Assembly: GCA_973895155.1 (NCBI GenBank)
Contig: OZ316894.1
Span: 4,650,001 to 4,714,000, forward strand
Length of the DNA stretch: 64,000 nucleotides
Direction: 5' to 3'
DNA from: Marsupella aquatica
Taxonomy: Eukaryota > Marchantiophyta
Shown: positions 48,016-61,254 of the stretch, piece after piece
How positions within the stretch are numbered: the stretch's first letter is position 1
How the letters are laid out: every line of letters begins with the position of its first letter
Program-made: the position numbers and the translations under genes
The notes under the pieces: model-generated
Told to the model about the DNA's origin: nothing
The model's database searches: none
What the model saw: only the letters and a program-made list of their open reading frames with translations

Positions 48016-49659
48016 CTTCTATGTCAGCGAAATCCCTCTCTGTTGCAAATCCGGTGCTGGATCTTATGCGCTATACTATTTCGGAAAATGAGCTCCGGCT
48101 TCCTTAAAAAAATCAGCCCCACTAGCGACAAATGGGCGTTGTTCTCAAGTTAGATTACGAACCAACGCTTTCGGAATGAGTGTTTGACCTCATTTGAAAT
48201 TGATGTCTACAGTTATTAATATCTACTACACAGAGTGAGCGCGCACATGGAAATTGCTCTCGGAATCTTTCTAAGAACAGTCCTGAATCGAGGCTTTGCT
48301 ACATGCATGAAAAGGAGGAACGAGAAAACAAAGAAAAGACAGCAAAGTCTACGTCTAAGTCTCTTAAAGTCATCGATAAGCTCCACTTCTCAAACTAGCA
48401 CTCACAGTCAACAATAAATTTTATATACACGACACCTGACTTTTGATACGATAAGCAATTGACCTCAGGCACGAAATTTACCTGCTGATAGATTTACTTT
48501 GATTGTGACTCAGATTTGTAGAAGACGAGGCGGTGATATGTTCTGCACGCTGTACGTGAGCAGCCGGAAGAAAATGAAAGGACCTCACCTCGATGAACAG
48601 TCCTTAATTTGTTAGCTTGATGGGGAGACGAAGTGAATGCAGTTGAAGCTGAAACTGGAAAGTTACACGGGTAGACAGTCTCTGCACGAGAGTCTAACGT
48701 TACCGGCTGCATTATATTAAAATTGCAGGTCGGATGATCCACACTATTTACTCTCCCTTTTTATCGAGAAAACATTGGAGACGTGCTACTGTAGTATGAG
48801 GAAATTCAACGGACATGCAGACAGTCTACCTAGCCAGAAGGCGAATAACCACTCAGAAAATACTTAGGGGAACCAATTGAGGTCTCCTACACAAAATTCT
48901 TGATATCAATGAGAAGAAGGATTTGAAGTTGATTGAAACGAACAGCGCCGCAGTCGACCTTCCGTGTCCCTCACGGAGTACCTGTCAATTCGCGTGTTTC
49001 GCGTTTCACCTTCCCACGTATTGCTTGGTTTCTCCACCGAGGATTAACATGCCAGCGATAGGTTAGTTGTTGAGCCGAATAATATCCATTGCCGACCTGA
49101 TCGATGTCATTTCGACTTCCAGACTTTCATGGCTGTTCACACCTTGCTGTGGAATATTTCTCAGGGGTCAGAACTTGTATATGCATATCAACAGATGGCC
49201 AATGCGCCTCCAGTACGTCACTTGCGTATCAGAAGCTGAACGCGACATAGCGCGTGTTACTTGAAGCACTTAGATTCTGAGAGTACCATAAAAGAGGAGT
49301 TCTTCCCGGGGTTCTTCCTTATCTACCGTGCTTCTGACAAGTGTGATTGGGTTCTCCATCACCTTATTCTAGGTGTATTCGTATCCAAGGGAACCGTGTG
49401 AGGGATCCTACCTAGTTAAGAGCTCTCACTGCAGAAGGCAGACTGAGCGTTCCCGAGGAGCGGATTTAACTGAGCATCTTCTGAGAGCATTTCTTAGTTA
49501 ACTGTAGTCAAATGGACGTCAAGGATCTTCAGATCCATCAAGTATAGCTTGGCAAATTGGATCTGTCTGCGACTCAGCTGAGATTGTGCTTTGTTGTAGA
49601 TCGACTCTCTTCTTCGTGCTTGCAGCCTTGATCGAGAGAGAGGGTAACAACCTACGACA
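48016..49659. other. Shared upstream region of the divergent F-box/kelch pair
   Basis: This 1.64-kb spacer separates the two start codons and must hold both promoters. I see no coding exon or repeat. Confidence 0.5.
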
Positions 49660-50997
49660 ATGAATTCGACGACTTCAGGCACACAGAGCAACAGGATGCT
49701 ATTGAGCTTAGAGGGCAGGGCTTTGAGGTTAGAAGAAAAGATTTTGAGATCAGAGGAAAGGCTTTTGAGCCTAGAAGAGCAAAGTGAGCGACTTCTTCCG
49801 GGCATGCTTGATAAGATTACCGTGAACCACATTGCCCCCAAGTTGCCGTGGAGAGCCTTTTACACCTTAGCATCAGTGAGTCGTAGCTGGCAGCGAGCCA
49901 TTAGAAATCGCCGAGTCTATGATGCCAGAGTCCGATCTCAGTCAACAGAAACGCTTATTGTAATAAGTATTGAAGGCAGATTTGGTCCTGGAGTTGGTCT
50001 TTACTCTATCCGAGACGATTCTTGTTATAAACTCCCTGCAATCCCAGTAGCCATTCCTGAGGAAAAATCCAGACTCTACAAATACGCATCTTTGGATGGT
50101 AAAATATACGCCTTGCCATGTATAGACAGGTATAACTTTGATTCCAAACCCTATGAAGCATATGTCTTGGATCTAGCTGGACAACGGTCGTGGAAGCAGT
50201 ATGCAAGTATGCACGATCCAAGAAGTTCTTATGGGTGTGGCGTCCTAAATGGGAAGATCTATATCTTCGGGGGATTCTCATATTCTAGCATTATTTGTGA
50301 TTCCGAAGTTTATGACCCTAAGTTGGATTGCTGGTCAAGAACAGCGCCAATGCCAACTGGGCGCCATAGTCATGATGTAACAGCAATAGGAGAGGAGTTG
50401 TTTGTGCACGGTGGGTCATGGTCTCATAGCTATGGGCATCGTCAACAAAACGTATTATTACGTCTGGAGGTTTACTATCCAGCAAAGGACAAGTGGAGAG
50501 TAGTCGAACCTTTTGGGGGACAGAATTGTGACAATTCTATTGTAGTAGTACAAGGAAAATTCCATTTGATTACTCAGAGTGGTATCGAAGTCTTTGATAT
50601 GGAGAGAAATTCATGGACGCACCGCTTTTCAACTTCGTTCCCGACTATAGGACCAGCGGAAGTTTATTGTACCCGCACCCGCACCCGCACATCGCACAGT
50701 TACTGTACCCGCACCCGCACATCGCACGGTTCGTTTACAGAAATTAGGCCAATTATTATCACTCCTCCACTTAATTCATGTGCGGCTTTAGCTGTAGATG
50801 ACGAGGCTTTGTTGCAAGTCAAATGGGAGCCTCTTTTGTTGCATGGAACAAACATTTCGGGACTCCAAACCAGTGGCGGCGAAACTCTTGTTCGCAGCAA
50901 AGGGTTCGGGAGGGAGAACAGAGAGATCGTGTGGCAGAAAACAAACTGGTCCCTTCCCTTTGGAGTGATTCCCTCCATGTGTCCCATTGAGCTCTGA
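49660..50997 (+). CDS. F-box/kelch-repeat protein, intronless (paralogue 2)
   Basis: A 445-residue single-exon frame, clearly related to the divergent neighbour. A heptad-like N-terminus (LEGRALRLEEKILRSEERLL, about 17-36) precedes the F-box (45-82: LLPGMLDKITVNHIAPKLPW...SVSRSWQRAI). Then comes the shared block YDAR(V/I)R..STETL. Kelch blades include YGCGVLNGKIYIFGG...VYDPKLDCW and GRHSHDVTAIGEELFVHGG. Both end MCPIEL. Residues about 336-358 are an unusual insertion rich in CTRTRTSH, encoded by hexamer repeats (see 50669-50730) and lacking in paralogue 1. It presumably acts as a substrate adaptor of an SCF ubiquitin ligase; the target is unknown. Confidence 0.92.
   Translation: MNSTTSGTQSNRMLLSLEGRALRLEEKILRSEERLLSLEEQSERLLPGMLDKITVNHIAPKLPWRAFYTLASVSRSWQRAIRNRRVYDARVRSQSTETLIVISIEGRFGPGVGLYSIRDDSCYKLPAIPVAIPEEKSRLYKYASLDGKIYALPCIDRYNFDSKPYEAYVLDLAGQRSWKQYASMHDPRSSYGCGVLNGKIYIFGGFSYSSIICDSEVYDPKLDCWSRTAPMPTGRHSHDVTAIGEELFVHGGSWSHSYGHRQQNVLLRLEVYYPAKDKWRVVEPFGGQNCDNSIVVVQGKFHLITQSGIEVFDMERNSWTHRFSTSFPTIGPAEVYCTRTRTRTSHSYCTRTRTSHGSFTEIRPIIITPPLNSCAALAVDDEALLQVKWEPLLLHGTNISGLQTSGGETLVRSKGFGRENREIVWQKTNWSLPFGVIPSMCPIEL
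50669..50730 (+). repeat. In-frame (ACCCGC)n-containing duplication in the kelch gene
   Basis: Two adjacent units, TGTACCCGCACCCGC...ACATCGCAC, start at 50669 and 50704. The first has three ACCCGC hexamers and the second has two. Both stay in frame and translate to repeated Cys-Thr-Arg-Thr-Arg and Thr-Ser-His. It interrupts a kelch region that is unbroken in the neighbouring paralogue. Confidence 0.9.
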
Positions 50998-53457
50998 GTG
51001 CGCCCCGTCCAGATTCTCAGGCGTAGTGTCTTTCTTCTGAAAGTTCTGCTTTTTTTTGTTTTAGAAAGAGACTTCCTGGTAGAGCAGTTAAGAATTCGTA
51101 GTTGCGCATTATTTACATCACAGTAGCTAGCAACTGTACTTTGGCCTTGATGGATGTTACAGTCACATGAAGATGACTTGTACAGACGAACAATACATAA
51201 ACATCAGATGAATTTCTGTGGTTCTTTTCTATAGACAGATTCTTGATTCTGTTTTTGCAATTTGATTAGCTCAATGCTGTTGCTGTTCCATAGTGGGGCG
51301 CATGGGCATCCCGTCGAACTAGATTGCATGAACTTGGATCATGGAATGAAATGGTTTTCTGATAACATCCGAACTTCACTTTATCCCTTGCTGGCTTGGA
51401 TCAGAGTTTACATTTATTGCAATCTAAACTTCTACGTACAATCCTGTTACTGAAACAGAAGTCCAACCATAAAAGATTTCTTGCTGAAAACGAAGTCCAT
51501 CGATAAAGTTTGATGCTCTGGCAGTGAGTACAATTTGCATAAAAACAAGCCCGAATGCTCCTCAGACCCAGTTCCACGTTCCAAAACCTAAATAGGTAGA
51601 TTAAAATGATGTCAGTTGGAACCTCGACCAAAGTAACAACCGGGGTAACAACCTTTTGGCAACAAGGGCTTTAACGAGATTGGCTTTGTAGATCACAGCA
51701 AGCCAGCAAACTTGTGACGGAGACTCGGTGGCCTCATCATGGGGATCGGAATGAGGACCCAGCTGACTCTACTGGAGATATTAAAGAGCAATCTCGCTAA
51801 ATCTTACAAGAGGAATGTCACAACGTTAGGTCGAGGCAAACACAGGAACGCCATGGGAGTTTGGGTTGACACTTGCCATTCCGATCTTTTTGAATAGTCG
51901 AGCAAGAGTTGAATAAACAGTTTGGCTAGTTATACAAATCACAATCTCATTAAAGTGGGCATTGTCCATAAGATTTGAGACACGAAAGACCAATAAAATA
52001 GAACACAGCCTGCTTGAATTTGTAGCGTTAACTGGGCAGGGAAGTTCAGGCAAAGAGCTTCTAAGACGATGAAGATAAAAAGAAATTAGTTATGATTTGG
52101 CATTGCTCCTGAGTTCAACTGTGTCAAAATGTTTGGCCCTAGAGAAACTCGGAGCTACTACCACAGATCATTCCTATCAGAATTCACTCTCTGAGACTCA
52201 ACACCAAGTTCCTTCTCTCTAGGTAGCTCAGTAAGTATGAAACTCTTGCTGACAAGTTTTGTGAATACAGTGGAAACGCAAGACGCACAGTGACAACAAT
52301 GATCTCTGGATTTTGACAGATATTTTGTTTCCCGAGCTCAGGTGCGGGCCAACCCTTGAGACACTTGCTTGTTGGTGCCCTAATCTCTTCAATTGCGTCC
52401 ACGATCAGACCTCGAGCTATGTAGCTCTACTCACCCTTCTTTTGTCTTGCTTCCCAATGAACTTAATGCTCACCTTTGTGGATGGGATGATCTCATTGGG
52501 ACTAGTCCTGGTCCAAATGGTCGTGTGTTTTACAATTACATTCTGTGAGAGGAATACTTTTCGACCCCAAAGCTCTGTAGCTTGAGGACGTTTGTTTCGA
52601 TTCTTCGTCTTGGTACTGAGGATCTGAGATTGCATTCCTAATTGGTCGTTATCCTGTAATCCCAGAATCGATCCACAATACGCACGAAACTTAATCTCAA
52701 ACTGAACATGAATCCGATCAGATGACTTGATCTTAATTTGACTCGAGAAGTATTCGCACTCCACGTGGTGAACAGCCACGATAGATAGAGTTGGTGTCAT
52801 AGATGATGGAGGTGAGATACCTTTCTCGGGGCCTTGCAGCAACGTTGACTTCAATAGTTGACTTAAGTTCGAAATCTTAAGAGGTCCATGGAGATGCTAC
52901 TATCAACGGAGTGCCAGATTTTAATCCTCGTTAGATATAAATCTATGGACCTGCATCTGTCGAAGTCCCAACTGTGAGTTTAATCGTTGGATTCGCGGAC
53001 TCAAAAGATGAAGTCAAAATATCTAGCGTGCCACATTACTTCATAGGCCTCAGAGATGTCCTGAAAGTTGCTAATTCAGCTTATGTATAAGGACAACCAA
53101 TGCCGGCCATCTTTGACGATATTTGGCCCTCACTTTGCAAAAGTAGAATTCAGGTGACAATTGCAAGGTACTTGTCACTAAGAGAAATCACTTAAGAAAG
53201 TTTAACTTTTTCATGGAAACTCGCAGATCACAATCTTCAAAAGCCAAACGAGGCCTCCGAGCTCGTCTGAATTTAAAAATTGTTCACACTCAAAGCAATC
53301 ATGCTTCTAAAATACAAAGATTGTTCGCAAGACAATAAATGCAGAGGCATCAAACTAGTTAACTGCTCCCTGCAGGTGGAACATCCACCAACAAGCTTCA
53401 AATGAGAAGAACTGGCCATTACGAGATTCTTAAAGGTGGCTTGTATCATCTTGAAAA
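50998..53457. other. Intergenic region between kelch gene and nicalin 3' end
   Basis: 3' UTRs of two convergent genes are expected at its ends. I checked for nicalin exons beyond 53458 and the frame stops there. An open frame at 52417-52854 (-) has no recognisable domain. Confidence 0.5.
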
Positions 53458-56400
53458 CTAAGTTGATTTCAGTTTGCGTGATGGAGGCCTACGAAATACT
53501 CCAACAAGATCGTCCAATCCCTGCCATCCATGATTTCCCTAGAAAAATAAGCTTCCGCACTTCCATCTCCGGATACTCATATAAACTAACATATAAATCA
53601 CTGGATAGACATCGGACATGCTATTTGCAAGCAAAATAATACGAGCACAGCATCGATCTCACTTCACATAATGCACTCCCAATTGAAGCCCAAAAAGTCC
53701 TCATACCTTCGTTGTAATTACAAGGGTCAGGAACAAAACTAGCAGGTATGAACCAACTGCTAGCATAATAAATATATCAAATGTTACACTCGCCACCTGC
53801 AAAGGAAGAACATATCGTCAATTCCAGAATCAAGGTGAGGAATGCCCGAAAGGTCACCCTACAGATCAGACGAACATTTGTGGACAATAAATTAACATTT
53901 GAATTGGTCTGTACACTGAAATTCTAAATTCGTAACCAACTGATCTCGAAAATGTCGTGGGACATTTTCCAGATATTGGTCGGAAGAATAAAGAGTCGTA
54001 ACCTCTTACGACATAGTTCTGGGATTTACCTGGTAAATACTAAGCTGGGCCTTGGTTGTATCATAGAACAAAAATGTGCCATCTAATGTGTCATGTTGGA
54101 GACTCACAACTTTGGTGTGGTCAACCAATTCCTGCATGTTTCAAGAATCACGGTCAGAAGAGGATAGGCAGCACCAAACTAAGCCATGCGAACTGTGATT
54201 CGAAACCTTGATTTCTTTTGGGTGGAAGGACGAACCTTCTGCAAGGCAGCGATGATTGGGTCATTTCTCCCGAGATAAGGAGAAACTCGGGGAGTACGAG
54301 AAAGTAATTTTAGCCACTGCTGCACATATGGACGGCTGACGGCAAGACTACTTCCATCTGCGAATATGTCGATCTTCTTTCCTTCAAAGCCATATATATG
54401 TTTCTGTTCAAGTCAAAGTTCATCTCAGTTAATCTGGAATTTGCTCAACGATATCCCGTATTAAATTTATGATAAAGTTCTATCATCTGTAACGGAGGAC
54501 CCATACAACAATTGGCTTTTGGCAGAACACCAAGACGAGCCCCAGATGCTCGAGCTGATATTCTGGGCGGGAAAAGGACCTCACCGCAAGCGTCTCAGCC
54601 ACAATCTTAATGTTGCGGACGACAATCTTCTCATCCACAACTTGCCTGTAATAACAACAGTAGATATGATCAAAGCCAAATTTCATATTTGCACCCGAAC
54701 TCAGAGCGACGCTAAAAATGAGCAAAAACTTCAGACTACCTATTCCCCTTCATCGCAATACTGAGCACTTCCATTACTTTGCACACTTCCCAAGGAGCGC
54801 ACTTGCGACCAGGACAAGATGTAAAACTTTGGCCAGCACAGTTGGCTGAAGAAGAAATTTACAAATGCCTGACTAGATCATAATATGTCTCACTCCAGCA
54901 AGCGAGGAGTAATATACCTACTGTCGGAGATACCGCCAGCATGCTCAGGAGCTGCATCCAACTCTGACAGAGTAGCAGCAGTTATCCTGTTCCTAGAAAA
55001 TTGCTCATGTTCCCAAAGTACCTGCGGATTTAAAGACGGTATCAGAAAAAAGAACACAGCTACGTAACTGTGAGGTAATAGTCTACGACAATTTAGTCGT
55101 TGTCAGTTGTCATAGGAGTGCTATTCAGCCAGACTAACACGCAAAACTCTTGGCATAAGAAGTACTGCGCATACTAAATTACAGCATGCTAAAAATGCTG
55201 TCATATTTCCATTAAAGAATCCGTTTGAAATACCCGTGGGTTGGAAATGTTGATCTTCTTATGTTTGACGTCAACACTGACCCCAAAGTCCTCAGCCACA
55301 TCTGCAAAATTCTGAAGAAGTTCGAACAACCAAAACCTTTAATTTGACAGCACGGATAGGAATGCAAACTTCTGCTCATCGAAACCTACTCTAGGAAAAC
55401 ATACAAACTCCGATCAATTGATTCATATGTTAATCCATCACCGAACCATAATACGGCCAGAAACTCTACCTTCCATAAGCTAGTGCACCTCTGCCAGTTT
55501 CACGTTGCAATCATCCGCACAACGCAAAGGAGCATGAAAGTGTGGGTAGGAGATAGAACATACATCCAAAATTTGCTTGATCTGAGGGTTCTCCGGGGGT
55601 TTGGAAACATGCAACCAGAGATGATTTGAAGCGCCAATTCTGTTCAAGCATAGTGCATAGTCTACACTCTCCCTAACACGCTGATCTAAACCTCGTAACC
55701 ACTGTACAATACAAGACTTTTTATGATCAGAGATTAAAAGACATAACTTTTGCAAACGCCCTCTTCATATGCCCTCCTTGAAAACAAGAACTCAAATTTG
55801 CTGGCACTTAGCGAATAACATAGGCCAAAACGTGAAGTGAACATTCTTTCCAACCACGAAATCCACCAAATCACTTCATTTAACTTTTTCAGAATCTCAC
55901 TAAAAACTGGGCTACAGATTTCACACATTATCAGGCACAATCACAACTCACCCTAGCTGTGCCATTGTAATCATAGGGCCCTGCTGATGTTAACCCAAAT
56001 AGCAAATTGTATCGGCCTTGGGTCTTTGGGTTGGAATAAAGGCGGGAAAATACTCTGGCTACTTCCAACAAAGCCACCACACCGCTGGCAGTACTTCCAC
56101 TTCCGACAGCTAATGCCTGATCAAATGAGATTTGACAAGTTAGTGCAACAAAACTATTACGGGGAGAAACGCAATGACCTAGTTTAATACACTTCGTGCC
56201 TTCAATGAATCACCGTTACAGTGAAAGCAATCGAAAAGATCGAGATTCTTACCGGTGCAGCGCCAAAGGTGTCATAGGATGCAACAATGGCAATTGTGGG
56301 CAAAACAGGAACGTCTCCTTCTCCTCTTAGGCCTGGCAACCATCCCTAAACATGTCCACCATTCTCTCATGAGAATGAACAGTCCGACCGGATGACCCAG

Positions 56401-58297
56401 ATGACCCAAATATACAGAGCTTGTAACGCTGACTAATCTCGACAACATCAGATCTGTAAGACACCCAACCTGAATATTTGTATAAGGGGCAGAAGGCAAC
56501 TTCTTTGCTTCGGGAACGGCCACCACCAGTTTATACCTGAAGACCCCAAATACACAATCACTCAGAAATCATCTTGCGTGCTTACGACCGAATTCAACCG
56601 TCGTGAGAAATTTCGTACCATCAATAGAAAGACAATACAGGAAAGGCCAAGACCCTTAAGGTATCCATCGAGAAAGAGCACAACTTCCGAATGTTTACCA
56701 GTAAAGACACAAACTGCGAATCGTTTTATGTATAATACATATCATTGCACCACAGTTTCTGGGATTTCAAAACGATGGGGAGGCTTACCCGCCAGTAGTC
56801 GCAGTAGCAGGTCTCCCTGCATCATCGTTTTGTTGCACATCCTCCAGGACAGAATTCACTGTATCATCTGCATATGTAAAATAGACAGGGTACTGCCGCC
56901 ATCATAAGGATCAGGAATTAGCTTCGGTTATCAACTGCATAGAATCGTCGAACCACCCTTTCACACGTGACCACAAAGAAAAATCCTCAGCAGAGAAGAT
57001 TATGAGAACGGTTTCAAATCAAATCAACAGCTCGTGAGGAAGCTGACGAGTAGAGAAGATCAAAAAGACATATCCCAAATGTTTTAATACGAGCTCGCAA
57101 AGGAGAATCTTTACCGGTATGTTGTTATGGATGAGCCATTCCTCAAGTGCTGCAACGTTGGTGGACTCATTTCCATCGGCATCTTCACTGTCTTTTCCAC
57201 CGGTCGATGAATCTCCTCCACTTTCGAGGTTCCGAGGAAGAATCAGTAGCAAACCACCCAAGGTCTTCTTATTAAGAAGATGATCTGCCCAGCAGAGATA
57301 CAGCCATGTCAAATAACAACACTACGACACTAGAAGACAAGCTTATTGGGTCTAGAACCCTAAAATTCCAACCAGCAAAATGATGATTAGCAGACACGAA
57401 AACCACTGTTTACCACAACTCCAGGAGATGCAATAAATCAATGAAAGGAAGGAAAGCACAAAAGCTTTTAAGTTCAAGGCTCTTGTAGCACCACCACGGC
57501 GCTGGTTGGGGTGCTTGACCTCCCATTCCCTTCCCTTCAATTACGTATTTCAACTTTGTGGGTATCAGATTATTATATGAAAGAGGTATGCACGTAAGGT
57601 GCATCCCCTCCAAAACGACCCAACTTACGGTGGGACATAATGGGGCACCACCCTCTAGGAACAACACCTAGCTGAGGGCCACAATGGAATTCTAAACCCA
57701 CGTGAAAAGGAAGCTGTTTGCAAGATGGCAGACCTTTGGGAACACTACTCCCGGAGAGATACAATGAAATTGTAATGCCTCATGCAGAGAAAAGCTATTT
57801 GAAAGATGGCGGGCCCTTGGGAACAATAAGCCTCGGGGTAGAAACTAGTTTTTGGACCCCGCTGACAAGGAACCTTGAGGTCAAGATGGCAGGCGTCTGG
57901 GGAGATTTCCTACGTTACAAAACAGTATTGAGCCGATGTGAAAAGAGAACCGCTTTCCAAGATGGCCGGCAAAACTGCTACAGAAAAGAAGTCACAATGC
58001 CCACACACCGTTCAGTAGAGTGATGTTCACTTTCTCCACCGGGAGAATGACGACTTGGCGTGAAACGTCAGAGCCCGGCACAGACAGCCCGGATGTGGCG
58101 TGGTGGTTGATAATTGCCCGGCGGGAGCCCAAGGGAGCACCTCGAAGATCATACTGAATCAAACGGTAAACATCCACTACAGCTGCTGCATCACATATCT
58201 CAATGTAGGCCGCCACCACACACAGCAGAGCCACCAATGCCTGCAGCGACATGGCCATCACCATCCTGTCTCCTCCTCTCCTCCCAATCCTCGCCAT
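53458..58297 (-). CDS. NCLN: Nicalin (BOS complex subunit), fourteen exons
   Basis: ER membrane protein related to nicastrin, a subunit with NOMO and TMEM147 of the BOS complex that works with the multipass translocon. Exons in coding order: 58297-58009, 57284-57115, 56892-56789, 56536-56470, 56345-56253, 56116-55952, 55701-55564, 55311-55234, 55021-54918, 54645-54585, 54403-54236, 54131-54030, 53796-53707 and 53520-53458, giving 563 residues with every phase consistent. An N-terminal signal/anchor (about 11-30) ends near CDAAAVVDVYRLIQYDL. The aminopeptidase-like luminal domain includes GGLLLILP, TIAIVASYDTFGAAP, GRYNLLFGLTSAGPY, LHVSKPPEN and HKKINISNPR. Residues 514-543 form one hydrophobic transmembrane helix, followed by a short basic tail (GLDDLVGVFRRPPSRK) encoded by the last exon. 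Length matches plant nicalins. No peptidase activity is expected for this family. Confidence 0.95.
57640..57990. repeat. Diverged 80-100 bp repeats in nicalin intron 1
   Basis: The phrase AAGATGGC(A/G)G(A/G)C, followed by 'TTGGGAACA' or similar, recurs at about 57722, 57803, 57880 and 57958. Each copy is followed by 'GGGGTAGAAACTAG' / 'GAGAGATACAATG'-like blocks. This is an old minisatellite filling about half of the 724-bp first intron. Confidence 0.6.
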
Positions 58298-60090
58298 CTT
58301 TAAGGCCTCAATTACAACGCCGTCTCGCCAAAATCCTACTAAACCCTACAAGCCTAAAGTCAAAAACCCAACTCAATTTAAAGGCTCAAAAGCTGAGTCC
58401 TCAGATCAAAAACCTCACCCAAAAGCCTAAAAAGTTTGAAAGACCCAAAACAGTAAAAGAATGAGAAAACCGAAGGCGTCAGATCCAAGACCCCAAAAGT
58501 CGGAGCTAAGAACAACGAGCTTTGAATTTCTGCCCTCAAACCTCAAAGCTAAGATTCACAGTCCCACCTATGAATCTCGAAAGGCCAAAACTGCCGAGGA
58601 GCTCAAACTCGAAGCTCAAATCCACCACACAGAGTGTTGAACCGATTCCCGGCTGCTCAGTTTCCAGGGACTGAGAAAAAAAATCACGGATCACAACACG
58701 GAGGGGCTGAAAACTGGAGCGCAGCCCGAAATCCCGATAGTGATGCACCTCTCCACTCCTCTCCTCTAATCTCTCTACTCTCAAATCAAAATTGCTTTGG
58801 CCGACCGGCCTCAGGCTCCTTCCGATGCCAAAGGTGGACTCATGTCTGCACTGGTAGTGTAGGACCACAACTACCAACTAAATAAACCTGTCGGCACTAT
58901 GCACCATTAACTATATATACTAAGCAGTAAGAGGTCACTTCTGACAGACCCACAGCTGCCATTGGCTCTCCTTAAAACCGAACAGTTTGGCACCGTATGG
59001 CACTACGGCATAATGCTAAATCCAGTATAAGTCACTTATGACAGACCCACAGCCTCAATGTTCCTCCCTGTGCTCTCATTAGTACTGGCCCAACTACCCT
59101 CCTTTTGAACCATATAGGCCAGTAAAAAAACATTGCAAGAAAAAGATTCCGTATTATGAAGGACTCATTTATAAATTATTTATCCCCATCCTTATTTAAG
59201 TGACGATCTAGGCCATAAAGTAGGTTTAGATAACAAATTACTAGTAAGATTTTGGTGAATAAAAATACAGTTCTAAAGTTTTATATTATTAGTTTTAAAA
59301 TGAGTCTAACCAAACCGAGGAACCCCAGCATGGATTGACTAAAACCTTGCCCCTGCCCATTCCCATGGACTGCGTAAATTCATCAGCCAGTTTACACCGG
59401 AAAGGAAAATGTGACTGGCTGCCTTTGGAAAGATGCCTCGCATTTGAAAATGATGCCCTATATAATTTTTAATTTATTTTTTTGAAATGAACACTTTACT
59501 CATTTGAAAGATAAAACCCAATAAGAGTGGGAGTAAACCTGACCAGACAAGAAAAGGTCAACACGCCAAAAGTCACTCCAAGACCAAACACATTCAAAAA
59601 TGATGCCCAAAATAATTTTAAAGGCTCCCTGACCAACTATAAATTGTTGGATTTGGTAGACTTGTGCATTTATTTGGACAGCTTTTGGACCTCTGGTTGA
59701 GTTGAAGTTTTCCTAAGCATGTTCTCTATGCCAAAATTGAGATTTTTCTAAGATCATTAGCTTCATTTAGAGGAACACAAAAATGGTCAAATATTATAAA
59801 CCAATTGCCAACATACACTTATTTATGTGAGTACTTTGGGCATAATCGGCTAAATATCATTTTGGGAAGGGCAGTTCACTTTTGTGGAGGACAGCTTGAG
59901 TGGTTTTGGCAAGAGCAACAAACTTACCATCTGGTAAGCTAATTGAAATCAGTTGCAAACGGTCAGAAGTCCATTCAGAGGTCACATTACAGTCAAAACT
60001 ATAAAAGGGGTCATATGAATATTTTAAGAGGTTCTCTGTGCATTGATCCCAGCTATGGAAATCCATCTGGGCTTCACAACAAACCCCTCA

Positions 60091-60347
60091 GTCCATCCAG
60101 GCTTTACAAGTGAGGACAAAAGAAAAACAAACCCAAAAGGCCAAAGTATATGTCACTCAAGCATTGCAGCGCCAGAAGCCGCCCAACCAGACTACAGGGT
60201 CACCAACTAAAGGTCTTGGGCTGAGAGTGGAGCTAAGTATATATTTCAGACTGCCGAAAAACAAAGGGCGCCCAACAATAAACAGTTGAATTGTCCTCCT
60301 GCTAGTTAAAACTGTAGCTCAATGTTGTACATTAAGCCTGGATGGAC
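60091..60347. repeat. Inverted repeat pair enclosing 257 bp
   Basis: GTCCATCCAGGCTTTAC on the left is matched by TTAAGCCTGGATGGAC on the right in inverted orientation. It could be a decayed small transposon; no second copy is seen in the window. Confidence 0.4.
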
Positions 60348-60828
60348 CGATAAAGCTAGGATGGACTTTCTCAGAAAGTCAGATTTTGACTTGAATAACA
60401 CTTTTCTCTACTGGATCGTCAAGTTGTCAACCACTAGTTGTGACAGAAATGTTGCCTTTGGCATACGTATCCATTTATTTGGAGGATCTTTGGCTGATCA
60501 AATACTGCTTAAGTTCCTTTCAACTACATTGTGGGAATCCTCTTTCTCCCCTTTATTGGGTGTCTTGCCTTGCAATCTTGTCTCTCGGCTCTATGACACT
60601 CTTTGTTCCGATGTGATATGGTTTCTGTTTTGTTGCCTGCAGCAGGTGCGTGCCCAATGAAATAGCATAGATGGAGGGTGGCTTTACAAGACACTTGTGA
60701 GGTTTCTTTCTCCAAAGCAATGCTAGGGAGGGCCACTGCTTGTTTAACCAACATAGAAAATCACACCAAATAATGGTTCAATAAATGCAAATCACTTGAA
60801 TATATGAAATTGCCAAAGTTTGGAAATG

Positions 60829-60856
60829 TTTGGACCACCTATCCAGGTGGTCCAAA
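60829..60856. repeat. Perfect 12-bp hairpin, 4-base loop
   Basis: TTTGGACCACCT and AGGTGGTCCAAA are exact complements separated by ATCC. There is no U-run after it. Role unknown. Confidence 0.9.
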
Positions 60857-61254
60857 TTTATCTACAAAGTAAGCACCCACCACTTGCCATCTCGGATTTG
60901 CGGACACCGTACCTAAATGGGCCCCCCAGCCCTTGTAAAGCCAAGTGCAGCTGTTTCCATCATTGTACACCAAATTTTATCTCCACGGGAATAAAAAATA
61001 AGTAATTAGCCCCAATCTCTTACTCTAGGGTCTAGATTTAATAGCCAAGGGAATAATACAAAGTCATGGGTCCAACTTCTTGTAAAGCCATCCGTAACTT
61101 TTCTATGGCATAAGGTTACCTATTTCTGCTCAAGACTGCTATTCTCATGATCTTGTGCCTGAACAAATTGATGGCCAAGTAGCCTTTTTCCAGAATAAAA
61201 ATCACTTACTAGAACCAGTCTTTAGGCTGGGGTTGTAGTCAACAACCCTATTTC

